Positions 6,502 through 13,470 of a DNA stretch of 64,000 nt are shown piece by piece. Positions within the stretch are counted from its first letter, which is position 1. Each line of letters begins with the position of its first letter. The stretch spans positions 186,001-250,000 of the forward strand of contig NZ_CALPCN010000003.1 in assembly GCF_943193045.1 (NCBI RefSeq). The letters are read 5' to 3'. This DNA comes from Pumilibacter muris. GTDB lineage: Bacteria > Bacillota > Clostridia > Christensenellales > Pumilibacteraceae. Under the pieces are notes generated by a model. The model made no database searches. It had not been told where the DNA came from and worked only from the letters and a program-made list of their open reading frames with translations. Made by a program: the position numbers and the translations under genes.

Positions 6502-6765
6502 ATGGAGCAGAAAAAAGTGGAGAACGGCGAAGAAAAACAAAAACGCGTTCGGCGCGCCCCCAAGAAAAAGGTGTGCGCTTTCTGCGTTGAAAAAGCCGAA
6601 GAAATCGATTATAAAGACGTTGCCAAGCTTAAACGCTATATCACCGAAAAAGGCAAAATCATTCCCCGCAGAACAAGCGGAATGTGCGCCGAGCATCAAC
6701 GCGCTCTTTCGGTGGCAATCAAGCGCGCGCGCATAATGGCGCTTCTGCCTTTTAAGGCGGAATAA
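6502..6765 (+). CDS. rpsR: 30S ribosomal protein S18 (zinc-binding type)
   Basis: The 87-residue protein has the S18 core [24 protein letters not shown] and a basic C-terminal part. It carries a CAFC pair near residue 25 and a CAEHQ segment near residue 61, the cysteine/histidine set of the zinc-containing S18 form. The ATG at 6502 is preferred over TTG 6496 because AGGAG (6486-6490) is 11 bases away, against only 5 from the TTG. It is the third gene of the operon and is followed by a terminator. Confidence 0.94.
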   Translation: MEQKKVENGEEKQKRVRRAPKKKVCAFCVEKAEEIDYKDVAKLKRYITEKGKIIPRRTSGMCAEHQRALSVAIKRARIMALLPFKAE

Positions 6766-6855
6766 TTTTTCCGAGAGGAAAAGTTTAATCGTTCCCAAGA
6801 GTATAAAAACTTTTGTCGAATAGTTGAGCGCAAAATTTGTGTAACATTTTGAAAG

Positions 6856-6882
6856 ACCTTGTATGATTACAAGGTTTTTTTC
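6856..6882 (+). terminator. terminator of the rpsF operon
   Basis: ACCTTGTA (6856-6863) pairs with TACAAGGT (6868-6875) around TGAT, followed by a T-run. Confidence 0.85.
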
Positions 6883-6952
6883 TTTTATTTGCCTCTAACA
6901 GTTAAAATAAAAAAGTTTACTGCCGTTATTTCGATAGCCTTTTTGTATTGAA

Positions 6953-7201
6953 TCAGCTTTCCAAATCCAGTTCATCATAGTGAAAGTACTCGTCGCTTAA
7001 AAACTCGCTTATGCTTATCCCAAATCCACGTGCAAGCATAATTAAGGTTTTTAGCGTTATTCCCTTTGTGCGTCGTTGCATGATGCTCTTAATTGTGGGA
7101 TATGGAATGCCGCTTAATTCAGCCAACATATATTGTGAAATGTGTGTTTTGCCTAAATAAAAGTTTATACGGTCAATCACCATTTCGTTTAAAGTTTTCA
7201 T
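6953..7201 (-). CDS. XRE-family regulator of the RiPP locus
   Basis: The 82-residue protein is little more than one helix-turn-helix (about residues 15-66; ISQYMLAELSGIPYPTIKSIM is the recognition part) with an acidic tail ending YDELDLES. It is divergent from the RiPP precursor, with 154 bp between the two starts. A perfect 13-bp inverted repeat overlaps the -35 box of the precursor promoter, so this protein is the likely repressor or activator of peptide production. GGGG lies upstream of ATG 7201 as a modest ribosome binding site. Composition is AT-rich, like the rest of this islet and unlike the ribosomal genes to its left. Confidence 0.82.
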   Translation of the reverse strand: MKTLNEMVIDRINFYLGKTHISQYMLAELSGIPYPTIKSIMQRRTKGITLKTLIMLARGFGISISEFLSDEYFHYDELDLES

Positions 7202-7250
7202 TGCTAGTACCCCAATACTAATATTTTAATGTACAAAAGTTAAAAACATG

Positions 7251-7301
7251 GGATGATATGTCATTCTTTTGGTTGACATATCATCCTAAATAAGATATAA
7301 T
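7251..7301 (+). promoter_or_regulatory. consensus promoter and operator of the RiPP precursor
   Basis: -35 TTGACA (7273-7278) and -10 TATAAT (7296-7301) are 17 bases apart, a perfect consensus promoter. GGATGATATGTCA (7251-7263) and TGACATATCATCC (7274-7286) form a perfect inverted repeat around 10 bases that covers the -35. Such a strong promoter needs tight control, and the divergent XRE gene is the obvious candidate. Confidence 0.82.
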
Positions 7302-7355
7302 AATACTGATGGGATTATGTATAGTCCTATAATGAAAATAAAAGGAGTATCGAAA

Positions 7356-7556
7356 ATGTTTCAAATTTCAAAAAGTTTAAAAGAAAAGCTAACGACTTTA
7401 AGACAAAAATTGCAGCCGCAACCTGCAGGAATCCAAATTTCCGCATATTGTTCTACATGCGAGGGAGGATGTTTAGGAAATTGTGTGAATATGTGTAAAG
7501 GAGCTTGTGACGGCGGTTGTATGGGCGGTTGTTATGGTACCAGCGTGGTGAGGTAG
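7356..7556 (+). CDS. cysteine-rich RiPP precursor with CXXX repeats
   Basis: This 66-residue peptide starts at ATG 7356 after AAAGGAG (7341-7347); upstream in-frame codons lack such a site. Residues 1-31 form a basic, helical, Cys-free leader (KSLKEKLTTLRQKLQ). The core has eight cysteines: Cys32, then Cys35, 39, 43, 47, 51, 55 and 59 in exact four-residue register, most followed by Gly-rich triplets (EGG, DGG, MGG). A short tail GTSVVR ends it. The next gene, one base away, is a radical SAM/SPASM enzyme, so thioether cross-links from each Cys are expected (sactipeptide or ranthipeptide type). The pattern resembles families annotated as CXXX-repeat or clostridial Cys-rich peptides. No Gly-Gly leader cleavage site is obvious. 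Confidence 0.82.
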   Translation: MFQISKSLKEKLTTLRQKLQPQPAGIQISAYCSTCEGGCLGNCVNMCKGACDGGCMGGCYGTSVVR

Positions 7557-7557
7557 T

Positions 7558-8628
7558 ATGCTTGACAAGAAATGCGTAACAATCACTCTTACGGAACAAT
7601 GTAATTTACAGTGTACATATTGCTATGAAAAACATAAGAATGTAAGAAGCATTTCATTTGAGCGAGCGAAAGAAATTTTGGATTACGAGTTTCAAGTCGA
7701 TGATGGCATGAATGAGTTGGAAATCGATTTTTTCGGTGGAGAGCCATTCTTTGCCTTTGAAACTATGCGAAAACTTGTTGAGTACATTAAGACAAGCGCA
7801 TACACAAAAAAGTTTGTTTTTTTCGTGTCGACCAACGGTACGTTGGTGCATGGCGATATACAAAAGTGGTTGGAACAGAATATTGGATATATATGGTGCG
7901 GTTTGAGTCTCGATGGCACAAAAGATTCTCATAATTTGAACAGGTCAAATTCATTCGATAAAATAGACCTTGATTTTTTTGCTAAAACATATCCAGGTCA
8001 AGACGTTAAAATGACGATAGCGGAAAATACGTTAAAAAAATTATGTGAAAACGTTATTTTTTGTCATAGAAAAGGTTTTAACGTAAATTGTAATCTTGCG
8101 TATGATATCGATTGGTCTAATTCTGTTAACGAACAAGAGTTGGAAAGTCAGCTTATGGACTTAATTGATTTTTATTTAAAAAATCCAATTATCAAACCTT
8201 GCAGTATGTTAAGTTGTTCTATTGAAAGAATTCAGACTCGAGAAAAATCTCGATACTGTGGCGCAGGTATAGAAATGCGTACTTATGACGTTGAAGGGAA
8301 TGTGTATCCGTGTCATTTTTTTATGCCGATTTCTGCAGGCGATAAAGCGCTAAAATTAGGAGAAATCACTTTTTATGAAAATCCCGATACCGAGAGGTGG
8401 GGCGAGTGCTATACATGCGATTATTTTAATATTTGTCCAAATTGCTACGGAGCTAATTATGTTGCTACCGGAGATATTTACAAAAAAGACTTAGATATGT
8501 GTCGCTTATTCAAAATCATTTTGAGAGCTAATGCTTATTTTGTTGCTCACAGGATAGAACGGGGAATTTTGCATCAAACTGAATTGAGCCAAGAAACCAT
8601 AGACGCTATATTTAAAATACTGAAATAG
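7558..8628 (+). CDS. radical SAM/SPASM peptide maturase
   Basis: The 356-residue enzyme has the radical SAM cluster motif CNLQCTYC (Cys15, Cys19, Cys22), which binds the 4Fe-4S that cleaves S-adenosylmethionine. It also has the FFGGEP glycine-rich motif (about residues 58-63) and STNGT. A C-terminal SPASM region holds cysteines for auxiliary clusters (YCGAGIEMR, VYPCHFF, CYTCDYFNICPNCYG, DLDMC). This is the architecture of maturases that cross-link Cys-rich RiPP precursors. Its ATG follows the precursor stop by one base and GGTGAGG lies within the precursor end, so the two are coupled. It lacks a clear N-terminal RiPP-recognition domain. No exporter, protease or immunity gene follows before the terminator at 8894. 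Confidence 0.88.
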   Translation: MLDKKCVTITLTEQCNLQCTYCYEKHKNVRSISFERAKEILDYEFQVDDGMNELEIDFFGGEPFFAFETMRKLVEYIKTSAYTKKFVFFVSTNGTLVHGDIQKWLEQNIGYIWCGLSLDGTKDSHNLNRSNSFDKIDLDFFAKTYPGQDVKMTIAENTLKKLCENVIFCHRKGFNVNCNLAYDIDWSNSVNEQELESQLMDLIDFYLKNPIIKPCSMLSCSIERIQTREKSRYCGAGIEMRTYDVEGNVYPCHFFMPISAGDKALKLGEITFYENPDTERWGECYTCDYFNICPNCYGANYVATGDIYKKDLDMCRLFKIILRANAYFVAHRIERGILHQTELSQETIDAIFKILK

Positions 8629-8893
8629 CAAATGGTTATCATTATAGTTTATATATGGAACGGTCTCGTTCAACGGAACTCCTGTTTTGTGTGCTATATT
8701 TCGAGTTAATGTAAAACATCCGTTGCCGTAGAAGCTTTTAAGGTCTCGAAAAGTTTGTTCAAAACAGTGTACTTTTATTTTTAAACGTGATATAATTACA
8801 CTGGCAAGGTTAAAGTAATATAAATGTGCACGTCTAACTGTTTCAAAGCGTAATATTTGTCGCATGGTTAGGTATAAATTTTATTGAATAATT
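8629..8893. other. non-coding AT-rich gap after the maturase
   Basis: About 265 bp without a supported gene. A minus-strand frame from 8865 encodes protein-like segments (LKIKVHCFEQTFRDLKSFYG), which could be a decayed remnant, but it has no ribosome binding site and runs antisense into the maturase gene. No second precursor was found here. Confidence 0.4.
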
Positions 8894-8925
8894 AAAAGAC
8901 CTTGTTTAACTGCGGGGTCTTTTTT
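8894..8925 (+). terminator. terminator of the RiPP locus
   Basis: AAAGACC (8895-8901) pairs with GGTCTTT (8916-8922), followed by more T. Its first 11 bases, AAAGACCTTGT, repeat those at 6852-6862 in the rpsF-operon terminator on the other side of the islet. Confidence 0.75.
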
Positions 8926-8974
8926 ATTTGGCTCCGGCAGCTGTTTAACTGCTATTTCGGAGAAGGACTAAATT

Positions 8975-10555
8975 ATGATTAGCGTAAATAACGTTACACT
9001 TCAATTCGGCGGCAGAGTGCTGTTCGAAAACGTAAACCTTAAATTCACAAAAGGGAATTGTTACGGGATAATAGGCGCGAACGGCGCGGGAAAGTCTACC
9101 TTTTTGCGTATTTTAAGCGGCGAGCTCGAACCGAACAAGGGCGACGTTACGATAGACAAAAACGAGCGCATGAGCGTGCTTATGCAAAACCAAAACGCCT
9201 ACGACGCGTATTCGGTGCGCGAAACCGTTATGTGGGGGCATAAGCGGCTTATGGAAGTTGCCAAAGAGCGCGAAGCTCTTTATTCGAAGCCCGATTTTTC
9301 GGACGCGGACGGCGAGCGTGCCGCAGAGCTTGAAGGCGAGTTTGCCGACATGAACGGCTACGAGGCTGAGTCTGCCGCCGAAACTCTTTTATCCGGGCTT
9401 AAAATAGATTCTTCGCTGTTCGACACCCCTATGTCGGATATGGACGCAAAACTTAAAGTTAAAGTGTTGCTTGCGCAAAGTCTTTTCGGCTCTCCCGATA
9501 TTTTGGTTCTCGACGAGCCTACAAACAACCTCGACGCCAAAACGGTGAAATGGTTAGAGGGGTATCTTATGGAGCTTACCGACACCACCGTTATAATTGT
9601 GTCGCACAACCGCCACTTTTTGAATCGCGTTTGCACTCATATATGCGACGTTGACTTTAAACAGATAAACGTTTTTGTCGGCAACTACGATTTTTGGTAT
9701 GAAACGAGCCAGCTTCTTGCGCGTCAGGCAAAAGAGCAAAATAAGAAAATGGAAGCGAGAGCCAAAGAATTGCAGGAATTTATTGCGCGGTTCTCGGCAA
9801 ACGCAAGCAAATCGAAGCAAGCCACAAGCAGAAAACGCGAACTCGAAAAAATCAAGCTTGAAGATATTAAGCCTTCGAGCCGCAGATACCCGTTTATAGA
9901 CTTTAAATACGAGCGCGAAATAGGCAACGAAATTCTCGAAGTGGAAGGACTTACTAAAAAAGGCTTTTTCGAGAACGTTTCTTTTAAGTTGAAACGCGAT
10001 GACAAAATAGGCTTTTTGTGCTCGTCGAGCCAAAGCATGAGTATGCTGTTCGACGTGCTTATGGGGCTCGAGCAACCCGATTCTGGTTACTTTAAGTGGG
10101 GACAAACGATTACAACCGCATACTTACCGCAAAACTACGACAACTTTTTCGACGGAGTGGATTTGTCGCTTGTAGAGTGGCTCAGTCAATATTCAAAAGA
10201 CCATTACGAAGAGTATTTGCGCGGTTGGCTCGGCAGAATGTTGTTTTCGGGGCAAGAGGCGCTCAAAAAAGCGAAAGTGCTTTCGGGCGGCGAAAAAGTG
10301 CGCTGCATGCTTGCGAGAATGATGCTGCTCGGCGCCAACTTTTTGATTTTCGACGAACCCACCAACCACCTCGATTTAGAGAGCATAACGGCGCTAAATA
10401 AGGGCATGACAAACTTTAAAGGCGGCATGCTTTTCGTTACGCACGACGAAGAAATTATTTCCACCGTTGCAAACCGCATAATAGAAATAGAGGGCGGCAA
10501 GAAGATATTCGATAGGGATATGACTTACGACGAATATCTTGAACTCGACGCGTAA
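8975..10555 (+). CDS. ykpA: ABC-F ATPase of the YkpA/YbiT type
   Basis: This 526-residue soluble ABC-F protein has two ATPase domains and no membrane segments; ABC-F proteins act on ribosomes during translation. Domain 1 has Walker A GANGAGKST (about 34-42) and Walker B LVLDEPTNNLD. The linker holds LQEFIARFSANASKSKQATS, a strong YkpA/YbiT signature. Domain 2 has LSGGEKVR and LIFDEPTNHLD. Two sites deviate: the first signature loop reads MDAKLKVK instead of LSGGE, and the second Walker A reads SSSQSMSM with no GK(S/T). As I recall, B. subtilis YkpA is also altered at that second site, so this is probably a family trait. The ribosome binding site is GGAGAAGGA. It is transcribed after the islet terminator. 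Confidence 0.92.
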   Translation: MISVNNVTLQFGGRVLFENVNLKFTKGNCYGIIGANGAGKSTFLRILSGELEPNKGDVTIDKNERMSVLMQNQNAYDAYSVRETVMWGHKRLMEVAKEREALYSKPDFSDADGERAAELEGEFADMNGYEAESAAETLLSGLKIDSSLFDTPMSDMDAKLKVKVLLAQSLFGSPDILVLDEPTNNLDAKTVKWLEGYLMELTDTTVIIVSHNRHFLNRVCTHICDVDFKQINVFVGNYDFWYETSQLLARQAKEQNKKMEARAKELQEFIARFSANASKSKQATSRKRELEKIKLEDIKPSSRRYPFIDFKYEREIGNEILEVEGLTKKGFFENVSFKLKRDDKIGFLCSSSQSMSMLFDVLMGLEQPDSGYFKWGQTITTAYLPQNYDNFFDGVDLSLVEWLSQYSKDHYEEYLRGWLGRMLFSGQEALKKAKVLSGGEKVRCMLARMMLLGANFLIFDEPTNHLDLESITALNKGMTNFKGGMLFVTHDEEIISTVANRIIEIEGGKKIFDRDMTYDEYLELDA

Positions 10556-10575
10556 ACGTTGCGGAGGGGCGCGCT

Positions 10576-10900
10576 GTGGCAACAAGCAAAGAATTTGTCG
10601 ATTTTATCGTCGGGCAGTTATCCGAGCTAAACGAAATCGCCGTGCGAAGCATGATGGGCGAATATATAGTTTATTACAAAAGCAAAATTGCGGCGTATAT
10701 TTGCGACAATAAACTGCTAATAAAGCCCGTTCCTAAGGCGTTCGAGCTAATGCCCGATGCGCCGCTTGTTCCGCCTTATGCGGGAGCGAAAGAAATGCTT
10801 TTTGTTGAAAGACGTTGAAGACAAAGAGTTTATAACCGAATTGTTTGCGGCAATATATGGCGAATTGCCCGAACCCGCCAAAAAGAAGAAAAAAAAGTGA
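10576..10900 (+). pseudogene. TfoX N-terminal domain protein, frameshifted
   Basis: From GTG 10576 (GGAGGGG upstream) the frame encodes 80 residues of a TfoX_N domain (EFVDFIVGQLSELNEIAVRS, MMGEYIVYY, PPYAGAKEMLFVE) and then hits TGA at 10816. Removing one A from the run at 10808-10810 restores a frame that continues DVEDKEFITELFAAIYGELP to a lysine-rich end at 10900, exactly as the family normally ends. So one extra base interrupts the gene. A sequencing error in a metagenome, a true pseudogene or programmed slippage are all possible. The function of stand-alone TfoX_N proteins is poorly known. It follows ykpA by 20 bp. Confidence 0.75.
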
Positions 10901-10904
10901 ACTA

Positions 10905-10941
10905 AAAATGCGGTTGCGTATTAACGCAGCCGCATTTTTTT
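10905..10941. terminator. bidirectional terminator between convergent genes
   Basis: AAAATGCGGTTGCG (10905-10918) pairs with CGCAGCCGCATTTT (10925-10938), with T-runs both ways. It separates the rightward ykpA-tfoX unit from the leftward Cys-rich gene. Confidence 0.85.
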
Positions 10942-10973
10942 AGCAGGAGTGGGGAAGAAGCAAACCTATTCGC

Positions 10974-11231
10974 CTAACGTCTGCAACAACCGCAGAACAA
11001 GCGGCGAAGGCACGAACAAAAATCGCAACGTTGCACTTGCGGGCGGCAGCAGTTGCAGTTGTTTTGCTCGTGGCAATGGTTGTGTTCGCGGCACGGTTTT
11101 TGCTCGCAGCAGCAATTATTTTGCTCGTGGCAGCAACCGCACTTAGGGCAACGCGGTTTGTTGCAGCCGCAGTTGTTGCCGCAATTTCCGCACATAGAAC
11201 AGGATTGGTTGTAGTTGTCGAATTCGTTCAT
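10974..11231 (-). CDS. very cysteine-rich small protein (23 Cys in 85 residues)
   Basis: The 85-residue protein starts at ATG 11231 with GGAGGA 7 bases upstream, so translation is well supported. It has 23 cysteines and 4 histidines in clustered C-x2-C, CC and CCC groups, with a duplicated CHEQNNC unit (residues 34-40 and 53-59) and basic ends (CLRRLFCGCCRR). The ratio of Cys to length resembles metallothioneins, but no named family was recognised. It is divergent from perR and shares its upstream region, where a Fur/PerR-type palindrome lies. That suggests a metal- or redox-linked role such as metal buffering, inferred from context. A spore-coat role is an alternative, since short Cys/Asn-rich coat proteins exist. 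Confidence 0.75.
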   Translation of the reverse strand: MNEFDNYNQSCSMCGNCGNNCGCNKPRCPKCGCCHEQNNCCCEQKPCREHNHCHEQNNCNCCRPQVQRCDFCSCLRRLFCGCCRR

Positions 11232-11325
11232 AATTTTATCCTCCGTATATTACCATGCTATGCCCGAAATATCGGCGGCGTTACAAAACCGAGCAAGTAT
11301 TTTTGTCAAAATATTGTAATTTTGC

Positions 11326-11354
11326 TTGACATATTGCGTAAAAAAAATTATAAT
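11326..11354 (+). promoter_or_regulatory. consensus promoter of perR
   Basis: -35 TTGACA (11326-11331) and -10 TATAAT (11349-11354) are 17 bases apart, a perfect consensus. The leader to 11475 is about 110 nt. Confidence 0.82.
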
Positions 11355-11360
11355 ATAAAC

Positions 11361-11376
11361 AATAATAATTATTATT
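11361..11376. promoter_or_regulatory. PerR/Fur-type operator
   Basis: AATAATAATTATTATT is a perfect 16-bp palindrome placed at the transcription start of perR. It resembles the AT-rich PerR/Fur box (TTATAAT-N-ATTATAA). Autoregulation by the product is the natural reading, and the divergent Cys-rich gene could share it. Confidence 0.6.
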
Positions 11377-11474
11377 ATTATAAAAATTATGTTATTGAAA
11401 ATTTTTGATAAGCAAATATCTTTATGGAGTTGCACGAAGCGGATTGAGTAAGCGCGCGTGTGGCAGGAGAATTT

Positions 11475-11870
11475 ATGCGTTACAGCAGTAGGCGGGAAGC
11501 GATACTCGAAGTGTTGAGAAACACGAAAGAGCATCCCGACGCCGACACGGTATATGAAAAAGTGCGCGAAAAAATTCCCAACATAAGTTTGGGAACGGTT
11601 TACCGCAACTTGCGCGAGCTCGGAGAAAGCGGCGAGTTGAATACGCTCGAAACCGAAGACGGTAGCACGCATTTCGACGCCGACACTTCGCGCCATGCGC
11701 ACTTTGTTTGCAAAGGGTGCGGCAAAATAGGGGACCTGTTCGGGTACGGCGACGTTGCCGACGCTCTCGAACATGCGGGTTATAAAGTTGAATGCGTTAA
11801 AACCGTTGTATACGGGCTGTGCCCCGAATGCGCGCGCAAACAAAAAGACTGCGACCCATCGCTTTCTTAG
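11475..11870 (+). CDS. perR: PerR-like peroxide-responsive repressor (Fur family)
   Basis: The 131-residue Fur-family regulator has a winged helix (about 1-65; ISLGTVYRNLRELGE is the recognition region) and a metal-binding dimer domain. The structural zinc site is Cys79, Cys82, Cys116 and Cys119. Regulatory ligands include His20, Asp68 (THFDADTSRHAHF), His74 and His76. An Asp at that position is typical of PerR and not of Fur. PerR binds Fe or Mn and loses DNA binding when peroxide oxidises its histidines. ATG 11475 follows AGGAG; the GTG at 11460 has no ribosome binding site. The reverse rubrerythrin directly downstream, a classic clostridial PerR target, supports the call. Confidence 0.86.
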   Translation: MRYSSRREAILEVLRNTKEHPDADTVYEKVREKIPNISLGTVYRNLRELGESGELNTLETEDGSTHFDADTSRHAHFVCKGCGKIGDLFGYGDVADALEHAGYKVECVKTVVYGLCPECARKQKDCDPSLS

Positions 11871-12023
11871 CACGGCATTTTGTATATTCGAACCCGTAAA
11901 GTTTTGAAAATAAACGCGGTTTTGCGTGGGTATTCATTATTCGCAACAAAAAAGGCTTTTTCAATGCGGAAAGGCATTGCAAAAACATAAACAAAAAAAT
12001 AAAAAGTAAAGGAGAAAAACAAA

Positions 12024-12569
12024 ATGAAAAAGTATGTATGCTCGGTTTGCGGTTACGTTCACGAGGGAAACGAGCCGCCCGCAAAGTGCCCTCAGTGCAA
12101 AGCTCCCGCTTCCAAATTCGTGGAACAGGGCGCGGGACTTGCGTGGTCGGCGGAGCACGTTGTGGGCGTTGCTAAGGGTGTGCCCGAAGACATTATAAAC
12201 GATTTGCGCATGAACTTTAACGGCGAATGCACCGAAGTGGGAATGTATCTTGCTATGGCTCGCGTGGCTCATCGCGAAGGTTATCCCGAAATCGGTTTGT
12301 ATTGGGAAAAAGCCGCCTACGAAGAAGCGGAACATGCCGCTAAATTCGCCGAACTTTTGGGCGAAGTGGTAACCGATTCCACAGAGAAAAACCTTAAAAT
12401 GCGCGTAGAAGCCGAAAACGGCGCCACGGCGGGCAAAACCGATTTGGCTAAGCGCGCCAAAGCCGCCAACCTCGACGCCATTCACGACACAGTTCACGAA
12501 ATGGCTCGCGACGAAGCGCGTCACGGCAAAGCATTTGAAGGGTTGCTTAAAAGATACTTTAATAAATAA
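12024..12569 (+). CDS. rbr: reverse rubrerythrin (peroxide reductase)
   Basis: This 181-residue protein has a rubredoxin domain first (Cys6, Cys9, Cys22, Cys25; [12 protein letters not shown] and CPQCKAP) and a ferritin-like four-helix domain after it (about 45-181), with glutamates and histidines for a di-iron centre ([36 protein letters not shown]). That reversed order defines the clostridial revRbr, an electron-accepting peroxidase that removes H2O2 and O2 in anaerobes and is controlled by PerR. The ribosome binding site is AAAGGAG. It lies 153 bp after perR and may be co-transcribed. A second rubrerythrin with the classical order lies at 50907. Confidence 0.93.
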   Translation: MKKYVCSVCGYVHEGNEPPAKCPQCKAPASKFVEQGAGLAWSAEHVVGVAKGVPEDIINDLRMNFNGECTEVGMYLAMARVAHREGYPEIGLYWEKAAYEEAEHAAKFAELLGEVVTDSTEKNLKMRVEAENGATAGKTDLAKRAKAANLDAIHDTVHEMARDEARHGKAFEGLLKRYFNK

Positions 12570-12692
12570 AAGCCGCATAGCGGCACATATAAAGGCTACG
12601 TGTATGTAGTCGGCTCGGTTACGTACTAAGAAGTACGCGCCCTCGTCGACGACATGCCTGTTGTCTTTCTCTGCACCACTCTGCGGCTTTTT
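12568..12692 (+). ncRNA. candidate structured RNA or 3' UTR module ending in a terminator
   Basis: AAAAGCCGCA (12568-12577) pairs with TGCGGCTTTT (12682-12691) and closes about 105 nt that contains three further small hairpins: ACATA/TATGT, CGTAC/GTACG and GACA/TGTC. The 3' arm ends in a T-run, so the whole unit can act as a terminator for the rubrerythrin message. This many internal arms is unusual for a plain terminator. It may accumulate as a 3'-end-derived RNA. No Rfam family was recognised. Confidence 0.4.
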
Positions 12693-12869
12693 GTGCGGAG
12701 TAGTGTTTAAGGCGGCAAAATGTTATTGCATTTAGCCGAGTGTGAAAACGCAAACGCCACGAGCGTAGCGAGTATCATAGAGAAACAGTTTTTGCAAATA
12801 AAAGCCGCTTGTCATTGCGAGGGCGTAGCCCGAAGCAATCTCATGCGTAAGAACACTATTCAATAAAAC
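12693..12869. other. non-coding gap with a dispersed repeat
   Basis: No gene is supported between the rubrerythrin 3' structure and the terminator at 12870. The stretch holds a GC-rich repeat-like segment (CACGAGCGTAGCGAG at about 12758-12772) and the dispersed repeat at 12810-12842. Confidence 0.4.
12810..12842. repeat. dispersed palindromic repeat
   Basis: The sequence beginning GTCATTGCGAGG and ending CGAAGCAATC folds as ATTGC/GCAAT with an inner GGGC/GCCC stem. A sister copy in the opposite orientation is at 55321-55350. Repeats of this kind (CATTGCGAG...CGAAGCAAT) are scattered between genes in many bacterial genomes; their origin is not settled. Confidence 0.7.
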
Positions 12870-12906
12870 AAAAAAAGAGCAAGTTATATAAGCTTGTTCT
12901 TTTTTG
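12870..12906. terminator. terminator
   Basis: AAAAAGAGCAAG (12872-12881 region) pairs with CTTGTTCTTTTT (12893-12905), including one G-U pair, and a T-run follows on the plus strand. Confidence 0.7.
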
Positions 12907-12916
12907 TTGCTTTTTA

Positions 12917-12946
12917 TTGACTTTTTCGAAAGGAAAGGGATATAAT
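12917..12946 (+). promoter_or_regulatory. promoter of the DUF4870-like gene
   Basis: -35 TTGACT (12917-12922) and -10 TATAAT (12941-12946) are 18 bases apart. Confidence 0.75.
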
Positions 12947-12996
12947 ATATCGTAAAGATTTTTTGCTTGAATTTGATTTAAGCGAAGAGGTGCGGT

Positions 12997-13437
12997 ATGC
13001 CTGAGGAAAACGAAAACATAGAGCGAGAACAAGAAGAACAAAATACGACTGCGAAAGAGCAACAGCAAGAAGGCGGAAGCGAGCCTCAAAAAAGCGAAAG
13101 CCCTACGATTGACAAGGCTACGGAAAGAAAAGTTATTTTTTCGTTATGCTATTTGTGGGGTATTTTGTTTTTTCTTCCGCTTGTTTTATATAAGGGCGAC
13201 GCTAAGGCAACCCGACACGCCAACGAGGGCTTGGTATTGTTTTTGTTTTCGGTTATAGGGAATGCAGTGTTCGGCATTTTAACGATTTTCGGCGGCTTTA
13301 TAGGAAGGCTTTTCGTAATACTTGCGGGCGTTTATTCGCTTGCTCTGTTGTTACTCGGTATTCTCGGAATAGTGTATGTAGTTACCGATAAAGACACTCC
13401 GTTGCCTTTCATAGGCGGCATAAAAATTTTAAAATAA
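12997..13437 (+). CDS. small membrane protein, DUF4870/Tic20-like
   Basis: The 146-residue protein has an acidic, glutamine-rich, probably disordered N-terminal tail (1-40) followed by three hydrophobic segments (about 46-65, 76-100 and 103-128). It ends in PLPFIGGIKILK. The order of a short first helix, a charged loop containing KATRHANEGLVLFLF and a final PFIG motif is characteristic of DUF4870/Tic20-like proteins. Their function in bacteria is unknown. GAGGTGCGGT precedes ATG 12997. It is a single-gene unit with its own promoter and terminator. Confidence 0.75.
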   Translation: MPEENENIEREQEEQNTTAKEQQQEGGSEPQKSESPTIDKATERKVIFSLCYLWGILFFLPLVLYKGDAKATRHANEGLVLFLFSVIGNAVFGILTIFGGFIGRLFVILAGVYSLALLLLGILGIVYVVTDKDTPLPFIGGIKILK

Positions 13438-13445
13438 AAAGTATG

Positions 13446-13470
13446 AGCGGGCTTTTAAACCCGCTTTTTT
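13446..13470. terminator. terminator between convergent genes
   Basis: AGCGGG (13446-13451) pairs with CCCGCT (13460-13465), followed by a T-run on the plus strand. Its tail touches the stop codon of the leftward XRE gene. Confidence 0.8.

Noticed and set aside
8506-8865. Minus-strand open frame overlapping the end of the radical SAM gene
   Set aside because: Some segments look protein-like, but it has no ribosome binding site and half of it is antisense to a sure gene. At most it is a decayed remnant.
9992-10060. Missing GK(S/T) in the second Walker A of the ABC-F protein
   Set aside because: Striking at first, but as I recall YkpA proteins share an altered second site, so it is probably not new.
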